The translations under genes were made by a program, and so were the position numbers. Shown one piece after another: positions 1 through 6,932 of a stretch of DNA of 64,000 nt. The notes beneath the pieces were generated by a model that had not been told where the DNA came from, ran no database searches, and saw only the letters and a program-made list of their open reading frames with translations. The DNA comes from Streptomyces sp. DvalAA-43. Its GTDB lineage: Bacteria; Actinomycetota; Actinomycetes; Streptomycetales; Streptomycetaceae. The stretch is taken from positions 124,001 through 188,000 of the forward strand of contig NZ_FMBW01000087.1 of NCBI RefSeq assembly GCF_900091725.1, in the 5' to 3' direction. Positions within the stretch are counted from its first letter, which is position 1, and each line of letters starts with the position of its first letter.

Positions 1-1349
1 GACGTTCTCCGCGGAGACGCAGATGCCGTCGCCCTGCAGCTCGATGGCGTGCAGATGGGAGGCGTCCTCGGCGAAGAAGATCTGTCCGCGGCCGGTACAG
101 CGCATCAGCTGCATTTCCTGGCCGGTGGCGTTGCCGACGATACGGCCCGCGAAGCCGGCGCCCTTGTAGCCGAAGTCGACCTTGCCCTGGTACATCACCA
201 TGCTGCCCTGGCGGGCGAGCACGGGCGTGTCACCCATGGTGAGGTCGACCCGCATGAGCTTCTGGTTCTGCGGGGTCCAACGCTGTCCGGTGGGCGTCTC
301 CTTGTACAGCTGGAGCGCCGCCTGGAGACCGGCACCGGCCTGCGGCAGCCCCTGCGGCACGCCCTGGGACATACCGGGCGGCTGCGTTCCCGGAGGCTGC
401 ATTCCGGGGGGCTGCTGACCGTACGGGGCCGGGGCCTGCTGGCCGTAGGGACCGGGAGGCTGCTGGCCGTAGGGGGCGGCAGGGGGCGCCTGGCCGGGGA
501 CCTGCCCGAACTGCGGCTGCTGGGGCGGCTGGCCGGGCTGCCCGAACGGAGCGGGGGCGGGGGCGGGCGGCGGCACCATGCCACCGTGCGGTGCCAGCGG
601 CGCCGCCATCGTCGGCGCGGCATGCATCTGCTGCTGCGGCGTGGGGGCCGGGCGGGGGCGGGGGCGGGCGGAGCGCCGAAGGCCGGAGCCGGCTGCGGAG
701 CCTGCGGCGGCTGCGGTGCGGCCGGGGCGCCGAAGGACGGGGCGGGGGCCGGGGCGGCCGCCTGGGCGGGCGGGGCGAACGACGGAACCGCTGCCTGCGG
801 CTGCGGTGCGGCGGGCTCCTCCTCGGCGACCTCGCCGCCGAAGTTCTTCAGCAGCGCCTCGAGGCCGCCGTCGAAGCCCTGGCCGACCGCGGCGAACCGC
901 CAGACATCCTTCAGATAGAAGTCGCCCAGCATCACCGCACGCTCGGTGGTGAACTCCGAACCGTTGAAGGCGTACCTGACGACTTCCTCGCCACCCGCGA
1001 CGATCCGGATGTATCCCGGGCCGACCTGGGACATCTGCCCGGCCCCGTCGACCGTCGCGGTGAACGACAGCTTGTGGATGTTCGCCGGAATGCGGTCCAG
1101 GGTGACGCGGAACGACTCGGTGTCGCCGGCCTGGGCGCCGAGAAGCTGAATGGACTCCTCGGGCGATTTAGGCTGATTGAAGAAGATGAAATACCGGTCG
1201 TCGGAGAGCTGCTCATTGACATCGAGACCGAAACAACTGATGTCGAAGGTCAGTCCCTGGCCGGCGATCTGCACACCTACGTACAGATCCGTCCCCGGTG
1301 TGAGATCGCTGATCTTGGCCTTGTGGCCGCGCTGGAATTCCCTGGCCAT
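1..1349 (-). CDS. TerD-AIM24 fusion protein, frameshifted and cut by the window edge
   Basis: The N-terminal ~190 residues (from ATG 1347-1349, MAREFQRGHKAKISDLTPG) are a TerD/tellurite-resistance calcium-binding-type domain. A long Pro/Ala/Gln linker with PYGQQ repeats follows, then an AIM24 domain that runs off the left edge. The two halves are in different frames. The TerD frame continues after about position 660 as meaningless Arg/Ser/Pro-rich sequence, while the linker (PTPQQQMHAAPTMAAP onward) and AIM24 lie in the frame whose codons start at positions divisible by 3. Restoring one C in the C-rich run at about 640-662 rejoins them. Family knowledge: TerD-AIM24 proteins are common in Streptomyces and linked to stress or differentiation, but their biochemistry is unclear. 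The break could be an assembly error in the homopolymer or a real frameshift. Confidence 0.85.
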
Positions 1350-1456
1350 GCGTAACGACCGTCCCCCATCCCGAAGGTGAATGCGTCGCGTCAGGCTAAC
1401 CGCAAACGCCGACATCGAGCCAAGCCGGTACACACCCGGTACAGAATCGGTGAACG

Positions 1457-2080
1457 TCACTCACCACGCGCGGCGGGCAGATGGGGCAGCCGGTCGGCGG
1501 CGACCACGCCCTCCAGATAACCGCGTGCCCGCTCGGTGCGCGGATACGCCTCCAGCAGCCGCCAGAAGCGCGGACCGTGACCGGGGACGAGCAGGTGGGC
1601 CAGCTCGTGGACCAGTACGTAGTCGACGACGTACTCGGGCATGCCCTGCAGCCGGTGCGAGAGGCGGATGCTGCCCTCGGCCGGGGTGCAGGACCCCCAT
1701 CGGGTGTTCTGGTTGGTCACCCACCGCACCGAAGCCGGCCTGGCCCGGCCCTCGAAGTACTGGGCGGACAACCGCTCGGCCCGCTCGGCGAGTTCGCCGT
1801 CGCCGAAGACGCGCTTGCTCTCCTGCGCCGCGAGCTTGTCGAGCATGACGCCCACCCAGCGCCGCTCCTCGGCCTCCGACATCCGGGCCGGGATGAGCAC
1901 GATGGTGCGGTCGCCCTCCCGGTACGCGGAGACCGTTCTGCTGCGGCGATTGCTCCTGCGGACCTCGACCGCGCTCGTTGCGGGGGCGCGGGGCGGACGG
2001 TCCGCCGCGCCGCGCTGCTGGGTTCCGGCACTGCGCGTGGAGGTCTCCCCGGCGAATCCGGGTGACGGGTCGGCGGGCAC
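1457..2080 (-). CDS. M48-type (YgjP/DUF45-like) zinc metallopeptidase
   Basis: Protein of 207 residues with the zincin motif HELAH (residues 158-162), a following PGHGPRFW that supplies a further ligand (His168), and the family signature NTRWGSC (125-131). There is no signal peptide or membrane segment, so it is probably cytosolic. The first ~40 residues are low-complexity. The chosen start is GTG 2078-2080, because a -10-like TAACGT ends 6 nt upstream, implying a leaderless message; no Shine-Dalgarno is visible. The substrate is unknown. It lies tail-to-head with the TerD gene and diverges from the ThiF-like gene. It could be a SprT/WLM-type DNA-protein crosslink peptidase, but YgjP-like fits the motif order better. 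Confidence 0.85.
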   Translation of the reverse strand: MPADPSPGFAGETSTRSAGTQQRGAADRPPRAPATSAVEVRRSNRRSRTVSAYREGDRTIVLIPARMSEAEERRWVGVMLDKLAAQESKRVFGDGELAERAERLSAQYFEGRARPASVRWVTNQNTRWGSCTPAEGSIRLSHRLQGMPEYVVDYVLVHELAHLLVPGHGPRFWRLLEAYPRTERARGYLEGVVAADRLPHLPAARGE

Positions 2081-2086
2081 GCCACG

Positions 2087-2092
2087 ACGTTA
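2087..2092 (-). promoter_or_regulatory. -10 element of leaderless M48 peptidase gene
   Basis: TAACGT on the minus strand, 6 nt before the GTG start. No ribosome binding site separates them, so the transcript is predicted to begin at the start codon. Confidence 0.45.
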
Positions 2093-2299
2093 CCCGCTGT
2101 CCGTGCGGGAAGTCCCGCCTCCGGGACGGTTCGCCTTGATCCACTCCACGGCATGCGCCATTTGAACGACTAATACCCCATGCCTGTGGATAACTTTCCG
2201 CACGCTTCGACGCCTGCCTGCATTCTGGCAACGGATCTCGCGAAGATCCGGGCCGCGGCCCACACACAACGGATCAAGGAACACAGACCGGGGGTAGCC

Positions 2300-3445
2300 G
2301 TGCATCCGATGTTGAAGCCCGCACTGCGCCGCGCATGGCGCAGCCGAGGAACCGTGCAATTCGGGGTGACTCACGCCCACGCGGTGAAGTTCGGCCCGCT
2401 GGATATCGCCACGGGCAGTTTTCTGGAACTGCTCGACGGAACACGCGGCCTGCCGCTGCTGCGCGAGGAAGCCCGCACGCTGGACCTGTCGGACCATCAG
2501 GTCGACACCTTGGTCGGCCGATTGGCTAGCGCGGGGCTGATCGATGATGTACGGGCCGCCGGCCCGGAGACCGACGCGTTACGGAACCGTCCCGGTGCGC
2601 TGGACCGGCACCGCCCCGATCTGGCCTCGCTCTCCCTCGTCCATCCCGAACCGGGCGGCGGGATGCGGCGGCTGGCGGCCCGCCGGGCGATGCGGGTCCA
2701 GGTGCGGGGCGCCGGACGGGTCGGGGCCGCGATCGCGGCGGTGCTGTCCGGGTCCGGGGTGGGTCGGGTGGAGGTTCTGGACGGCGGACACACCGAGCCG
2801 TGGGACGTCTCGCCCGGAGGGCTTCCGCCGACGGCCGTCGGGGAACGAAGGGATACCGCCGCCCGGCAGTTGGTGCGCAGATCCGCCGCGGGGGCGGCTC
2901 CCCGGGCGACGGAGACGGCGGGTTCCCCAGCCGGCGGCGAGCCGGGACTGTCGCTGGTCGTGGTGGCTCCCCGCGACGGCCTCGCGGCATACGCCCCCGA
3001 CCCCCGGTCGGCCGAACCGTGGATCGCGTCGGGGACTCCTCATCTCTACGCCGGAGTGATGGAGGCGACGGGAGTCGTCGGCCCCCTGGTCCTGCCCGGG
3101 GGTACGGCCTGCGCCGGGTGCCTGGCGCTGGAGCGCGCCGCCCGGGACGAGGACTGGACCAGGATGCTGTCGCAGTGGCGGTCCGGGCGGCGAACCGCCG
3201 TGCAGGCCTGCGATCTGGGCCTGGCGACGGCGGTGGCGGGGCTGGCAGCCGCCCATGCGCTGTCCTTCCTGGACGGGGAGTTGCCCGCGAGTACGGGGAC
3301 CCGTTGGGAGGCCGCACTGCCGCTGTTGGACTGGCGGGCCGAGCGGATGGGACCGCATCGCGACTGCTCCTGTGGAGCGGCCGGGCACACGAGGAGGGAG
3401 CGCTCCTCCGGGACCGGGGCGAGGCAGGACACAATGGCCGGGTAA
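2300..3445 (+). CDS. ThiF/HesA-like (E1-superfamily) protein
   Basis: About 381 residues from GTG 2300; an upstream ATG at 2180 is in frame, but the conserved sequence begins VHPMLKPALRRAW. The N-terminal ~90 residues resemble a small winged or precursor-recognition domain (GSFLELLDGTRGLPLL). A Rossmann segment follows (VQVRGAGRVGAAIAAVLSGSG), then an E1-like body with a CAGC pair and a C-terminal CSCGAAGH that could bind zinc. The canonical ATP-binding Arg and catalytic Cys of active adenylyltransferases are not obvious, so activity is uncertain. It lies 41 bp upstream of the ABC1 kinase gene on the same strand, probably co-transcribed, an arrangement common in actinobacteria. Leader-peptide-binding (TOMM-like) function is possible but not shown; no peptide gene is nearby. 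Confidence 0.7.
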   Translation: MHPMLKPALRRAWRSRGTVQFGVTHAHAVKFGPLDIATGSFLELLDGTRGLPLLREEARTLDLSDHQVDTLVGRLASAGLIDDVRAAGPETDALRNRPGALDRHRPDLASLSLVHPEPGGGMRRLAARRAMRVQVRGAGRVGAAIAAVLSGSGVGRVEVLDGGHTEPWDVSPGGLPPTAVGERRDTAARQLVRRSAAGAAPRATETAGSPAGGEPGLSLVVVAPRDGLAAYAPDPRSAEPWIASGTPHLYAGVMEATGVVGPLVLPGGTACAGCLALERAARDEDWTRMLSQWRSGRRTAVQACDLGLATAVAGLAAAHALSFLDGELPASTGTRWEAALPLLDWRAERMGPHRDCSCGAAGHTRRERSSGTGARQDTMAG

Positions 3446-3486
3446 CCGCCGCACGCGGTACGGCAGTCTGGGATTTGGAGGGGCTC

Positions 3487-4941
3487 ATGTCTGATCTACC
3501 CCGGAAAGCGGTCACCCGTACCGCCAAGCTGGCCGCCCTGCCTCTGGGCTTCGCCGGCCGGGCCACCTGGGGTCTGGGCAAGCGGATCGGCGGAAAATCG
3601 GCGGAGCTGGTCGCCCGGGAGGTGCAGCAGCGCACCGCGGACCAGTTGTTCAAGGTCCTCGGCGAGCTGAAGGGCGGGGCGATGAAGCTCGGGCAGGCCC
3701 TGTCCGTCTTCGAGTCGGCCCTGCCCGAGGAGGTCGCCGGACCGTACCGGGCGGCGCTCACCAAACTGCAGGAAGCCGCGCCTCCCCTGCCCAGCGACAC
3801 CGTCCACGCGGTGCTGGCGGAACGGCTCGGCGAGGACTGGCGGGAGCTGTTCCTCGAATTCGAGGACAAGCCGTCGGCCGCCGCCTCGATCGGTCAGGTG
3901 CACCGGGCGGTGTGGCACGACGGACGGAGCGTCGCGGTGAAGGTGCAGTATCCGGGCGCCGGAGAGGCGCTGCTCTCGGACCTGACCCAGCTCAGCAGGT
4001 TCGCCCGGCTGCTCGGCCCGTTGATCCCCGGGATGGACATCAAACCGCTCATCACGGAGTTGCGCGACCGGGTCTCGGAGGAGCTGGACTACGAGCAGGA
4101 GGCACGGTCGCAGCGGGATCACGCCGAGGAGTTCGCGGACGACCCGGATGTGGTGATCCCCGGTGTGGTGCACCAGTCCGACCAGGTGCTGGTGACGGAG
4201 TGGATGGACGGTGTCCCGCTCGCCGACGTGATCGCGGAGGGCACGCCTGCGCAGCGGGACCGGGCCGGTCAGCTGCTGGCTCGTTTCCTCTTCTCGGGGC
4301 CCGCGCGCACCGGGCTGCTGCATGCTGACCCGCACCCGGGCAACTTCCGGCTGCTGCCTCCGGACGAGGAGAGCGACGGCGACGGGGAGTGGCGGCTCGG
4401 AGTGCTGGACTTCGGGACGGTGGACCGGCTGCCGGGCGGCCTGCCGCAGACCATCGGGGACTCCCTGCGGCTGACGCTGGCGGGCGAGGCGGATGCGGTG
4501 TACGAGCTGTTGCGCGAGGAGGGGTTCGTCAAGGACTCGATCGACCTCGACCCGGATGCGGTGCTCGACTACCTCCTCCCGATCATCGAGCCGGCACAGG
4601 TGGCGGAGTTCACCTTCACCCGGAGCTGGATGCGCCACCAGGCGGCGCGGATCGCGGATCCCCGCTCCCCCGCTCATCAGCTCGGCAGGCAGCTGAATCT
4701 GCCGCCCGCCTATCTGCTGATACACCGGGTGACGCTGAGCACGATCGGGGTGCTGTGCCAACTGGGTGCGACGGTGCGGCTGCGCGACGAACTCGCGTCC
4801 TGGTTGCCGGGTTTTCTGCCGCAAGACGAGCAGGAGCAGGACGAACGGGGGCTGGACAAGCAAGGGCCCGCGGTACAGGAGTTGGCCCTGCAGAAGTCGG
4901 CCGAGCAGGAGTTGGCGGGCGACGCGCCCTCCGGGGCGTAG
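3487..4941 (+). CDS. ABC1/UbiB-family atypical kinase
   Basis: 484 residues; ATG 3487 is preceded by GGAGG with proper spacing. Family hallmarks are all visible: the KxGQ motif (KLGQ 67-70), the Ala-rich nucleotide loop AAASIGQVH (131-139), VAVKVQYPG with Lys152, HADPHPGN (279-286) as catalytic loop and LDFG (about 307-310). These are the residues that set UbiB/COQ8 ATPases apart from ordinary kinases. Known members support isoprenoid-lipid or quinone metabolism as ATPases. The C-terminal ~60 residues are a Gln/Glu-rich tail. The gene sits next to wblC, as its relative Rv3197 does next to whiB7 in M. tuberculosis (recalled synteny); there the pair is linked to macrolide resistance, which suggests but does not prove a role here. 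Confidence 0.9.
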   Translation: MSDLPRKAVTRTAKLAALPLGFAGRATWGLGKRIGGKSAELVAREVQQRTADQLFKVLGELKGGAMKLGQALSVFESALPEEVAGPYRAALTKLQEAAPPLPSDTVHAVLAERLGEDWRELFLEFEDKPSAAASIGQVHRAVWHDGRSVAVKVQYPGAGEALLSDLTQLSRFARLLGPLIPGMDIKPLITELRDRVSEELDYEQEARSQRDHAEEFADDPDVVIPGVVHQSDQVLVTEWMDGVPLADVIAEGTPAQRDRAGQLLARFLFSGPARTGLLHADPHPGNFRLLPPDEESDGDGEWRLGVLDFGTVDRLPGGLPQTIGDSLRLTLAGEADAVYELLREEGFVKDSIDLDPDAVLDYLLPIIEPAQVAEFTFTRSWMRHQAARIADPRSPAHQLGRQLNLPPAYLLIHRVTLSTIGVLCQLGATVRLRDELASWLPGFLPQDEQEQDERGLDKQGPAVQELALQKSAEQELAGDAPSGA

Positions 4942-5095
4942 GCCGGGGCTTGCCGGCCCGGTCGCGTTCCCGCCGGGGCGGCACGCCCGGTCGCAGCCGG
5001 GCCAGTCACCGTGCCGCCGGTCGCCATCGCGCGGGCGCTGCCGGGCCGGTCGCCATCGAGCAGGTTGCTGCCGGGCGGGGCGCTGCCGGGGCGGG

Positions 5096-5311
5096 TCACC
5101 ACCAGGCGGAGTCGAGGCGGCTCTCGATCGCCCTGATGTGGGTGCGGGCGCACTCCTCGCACAGGTACTGGTGCCTGCCGTTCTCCACGGAGCAGATCCA
5201 GGTAGGCGGTGCGGCCTCGCTGTCGGCGGCAGTACCGCACAGGGCACAGGCAACGACTGCGGCGTCGCTCTGCGCGGGCTGCTGAGTCCGGTGCTGTGTC
5301 TCCTCGTCCAC
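5096..5311 (-). CDS. small zinc-ribbon protein
   Basis: 71 residues from GTG 5309-5311. It contains CALC near residue 22 and CEEC near residue 52, spaced as a four-cysteine zinc ribbon, plus a Trp-Ile-Cys and a His-Tyr between them. There is no signal peptide or membrane helix. Function is unknown; such small ribbon proteins are widespread in Streptomyces. It converges with the ABC1 kinase gene (155 bp apart) and has two strong hairpins on its upstream side, so it is probably a separate transcript. The Shine-Dalgarno is weak. Confidence 0.75.
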   Translation of the reverse strand: MDEETQHRTQQPAQSDAAVVACALCGTAADSEAAPPTWICSVENGRHQYLCEECARTHIRAIESRLDSAWW

Positions 5312-5414
5312 CTCGTGACGATAACGCCGTCGCCGCCATGGCGCGCGGCATCACTCTGCACCGCCGCGGGACACGGTCACGGAGCACGACCACGCAGCAC
5401 GACACGCGGCACGA

Positions 5415-5448
5415 CCGCGGGGCCGGTCCGAGCGGACCGGCCCCGCGG
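5415..5448. terminator. 15-bp perfect stem hairpin
   Basis: Arms 5415-5429 and 5434-5448 are perfect complements around a GAGC loop. It lies downstream of the wblC-side genes and upstream of the zinc-ribbon gene. No U-run, as is usual for Streptomyces terminators. Confidence 0.7.
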
Positions 5449-5475
5449 AAGGGGTACTGACTATGGGTAGTGATC

Positions 5476-5506
5476 GCTGCCGGGCAGAGAGCGGCTGCCC
5501 GGCAGC
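5476..5506 (-). terminator. 12-bp stem hairpin after the small basic ORF
   Basis: Arms GCTGCCGGGCAG (5476-5487) and CTGCCCGGCAGC (5495-5506) with a 7-nt loop, 24 bp beyond the stop of the minus-strand ORF ending at 5531. With the 5415-5448 hairpin it forms a tandem terminator. Confidence 0.65.
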
Positions 5507-5530
5507 GGGTGCTGCTGGAGTTCGGCCTGA

Positions 5531-5701
5531 CTAGTGCATGACTGCCATGGCCAGCGCCCGGCGGGCGCGCATCGAGGCGCGCTCGGCCCGGCGCTGCATC
5601 CGGCGCGCATTGACCAGGCGCACGGCCTGCCGCTGCACGTCGGCCTCCCTCAGGCGGTCGTGCATATGAGCACGAGCCAGGGCTTCTGGGATGAGTTGCA
5701 T
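5531..5701 (-). CDS. small Arg/Ala-rich basic protein downstream of wblC
   Basis: 56 residues from ATG 5699-5701 (MQLIPEALARAHMHDRLREA). Strongly basic and probably one long amphipathic helix (RRMQRRAERASMRARRALAMAV). I recognise it as a recurring Streptomyces hypothetical next to wblC but know no function. The frame is open upstream to an ATG at 5890, but codon use and composition there are poorer. It lies 185 bp downstream of wblC on the same strand and ends at a double hairpin, so it could be the second gene of the wblC transcript. A nucleic-acid or ribosome-binding role would fit the charge; this is inference. Confidence 0.6.
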   Translation of the reverse strand: MQLIPEALARAHMHDRLREADVQRQAVRLVNARRMQRRAERASMRARRALAMAVMH

Positions 5702-5886
5702 TTCGCGGGTCCTGTTCTGACGCGAGTCGTTCGCGCCGATGATCGTGACGTTCGGTGTTGCGGAGCCGACGGGCTCATGGGTGGGGACGGACATTTCTGC
5801 CTGATTTCGGGGATCGTGGGTGTGGGGACGGTCGATGGTTCCGATGCGCTTCATGTGCTTGGGGGCCGTGACCCCCAGTCCGGCGG

Positions 5887-6255
5887 TCACGCCGCGACCG
5901 GGTTCTTGCGCGGACGGCCACGCGGCCGCTTGCGAGCGACGACGACGCCCTGGATGAAGAGCTCACCGCCCCAGACGCCCCACGGTTCGCGACGCTCCTT
6001 GGCACCCGCGAGGCAGGCCTCGACGAGCGGGCAGGTGCGGCAGAGGGACTTGGCGTACTCGACGTCGGCGGGCGACTCCGCGAAGAAGACCTCGGGGTCG
6101 TAGGAGCGGCACGGGACGGGCACGCCGAGGTTCTCGATGGCGTCGTCGAGCGCGGTGAGCGCGGTGAGGGGGATCAAGGTGGAGTCCTCCGTGAGGCCGG
6201 GCGGCGGGATCGTGTCGGAAGGCGGTACGGACGGGGCGTGCGCTTCGAGTTGCAC
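5887..6255 (-). CDS. wblC: WblC/WhiB7 Fe-S transcription factor
   Basis: 122 residues from GTG 6253-6255. It has the four Wbl cysteines (Cys49, Cys72, Cys75, Cys81) that hold a [4Fe-4S] cluster, the G[VI]WGG turn (EPWGVWGGEL, 90-99) and a C-terminal AT-hook RGRPRK (112-117), the combination diagnostic of WhiB7/WblC. It binds the primary sigma factor and AT-rich DNA just upstream of -35, and activates intrinsic resistance to ribosome-targeting antibiotics. The start was chosen because conservation begins at QLEAHAPSVPP; longer in-frame starts would enter the leader. The gene has a leader of about 620 nt with an upstream ORF, a terminator hairpin and a WblC-type autoregulated promoter, annotated separately. 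Confidence 0.95.
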   Translation of the reverse strand: MQLEAHAPSVPPSDTIPPPGLTEDSTLIPLTALTALDDAIENLGVPVPCRSYDPEVFFAESPADVEYAKSLCRTCPLVEACLAGAKERREPWGVWGGELFIQGVVVARKRPRGRPRKNPVAA

Positions 6256-6360
6256 GGTGGGTGGTGTCCTCGTCTGGTCGTTCCGGCCTGTTGGCCGGGT
6301 GGCGGCTGGTACCGGGTGTTGCTTGTCCCGAGGCTCCTTCGCGCTGTCTCGTCCGTTTGG

Positions 6361-6404
6361 ACAAAACAAAAGGGCCGCGGATCCCGAGTGGGGTTCCGCG
6401 GCCC
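6361..6404 (-). terminator. intrinsic terminator / attenuator in the wblC leader
   Basis: On the minus strand a 10-bp stem (6404-6395 with 6381-6372, sequence GGGCCGCGGA/TCCGCGGCCC) is followed at once by TTTTGTTTTGT (6371-6361). It lies 105 nt before the wblC start and 25 nt after the upstream ORF stop. It is the only hairpin in the window with a proper U-tract, and its position between promoter and coding region marks it as an attenuator. Confidence 0.85.
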
Positions 6405-6428
6405 TGAAGGCGCCGGCCTGATGGTGGA

Positions 6429-6767
6429 TCAGGCTGGATCACTCCAGGGTTCAGGCCCACGGAAGGCCCACATCGTGTGGTGCTGCATCGTCTGCTTCTT
6501 GGCGCCGGATTCCGCTCCCGCACCGACGGCCGCAAAGGCATAGGCCTGAGCGGCCTGTCCCTTCGCTACTGCTGCTGCCGGTGCCTGAGCCGGTCGCTCA
6601 TTGCGCTCCTGCACGGGGAGACTCGCCGGAGACAGCGGACGGGCGGCGGAAATGCCGGACAGACCGGTGCCACGGAGCGAGGACTCGGAAGAGCAGGCGA
6701 GGCCGAGCGAGCAGGCGGAGACGACCGAGAGATCGGTCATTTTGTTGGTCTCGATGATGCTGATCAC
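6429..6767 (-). CDS. upstream ORF (uORF) in the wblC leader
   Basis: 112 codons from GTG 6765-6767. A GGAGG (6780-6776) sits 8 nt before the GTG, a better Shine-Dalgarno than that of wblC itself. The first half is Ser/Ala/Thr-rich with high GC at third positions, consistent with real translation; no conserved domain is recognised. The stop is 25 nt before the terminator stem. Published work on whiB7/wblC describes uORF translation controlling read-through of a leader terminator when ribosomes are inhibited; this ORF is placed to do that. The exact uORF borders are inferred, and an internal ATG (MTDLSVVSA) nearby could also be used. Confidence 0.6.
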   Translation of the reverse strand: MISIIETNKMTDLSVVSACSLGLACSSESSLRGTGLSGISAARPLSPASLPVQERNERPAQAPAAAVAKGQAAQAYAFAAVGAGAESGAKKQTMQHHTMWAFRGPEPWSDPA

Positions 6768-6879
6768 TTCAATCGCCTCCTCTCGGCGTCTCGGGCGGAC
6801 CGGCGGGCCGGTCCTACGTATTCGGATAAGTACAGCACAGGACCAGGGCTTCAGAGAAGTCGCTGTTCCCGTGGTTAAG

Positions 6880-6920
6880 AACCTATGGTGACGACTGGGG
6901 CGGGCGCAAACTATTTTTTC
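6880..6920 (-). promoter_or_regulatory. wblC promoter with AT-rich WblC-binding element
   Basis: Minus strand: -10 TAGGTT (6885-6880), 18-nt spacer, weak -35 TTGCGC (6909-6904), directly preceded by the A/T-rich run GAAAAAATAG (6920-6911). An AT-rich block next to a poor -35 is the architecture of WhiB7/WblC-activated promoters, so autoactivation is expected. Predicted start near 6873. Confidence 0.65.
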
Positions 6921-6932
6921 GACGAGTTTTTC

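Noticed and set aside
636..665. Programmed frameshifting in the TerD-AIM24 gene
   Set aside because: There is no slippery heptamer followed by a clear stimulatory structure; a simple indel in the C/G run explains it better.
2300..3445. ThiF-like gene as core of a RiPP (TOMM) cluster
   Set aside because: No precursor peptide, YcaO or dehydrogenase gene is nearby; its neighbours are conserved housekeeping genes.
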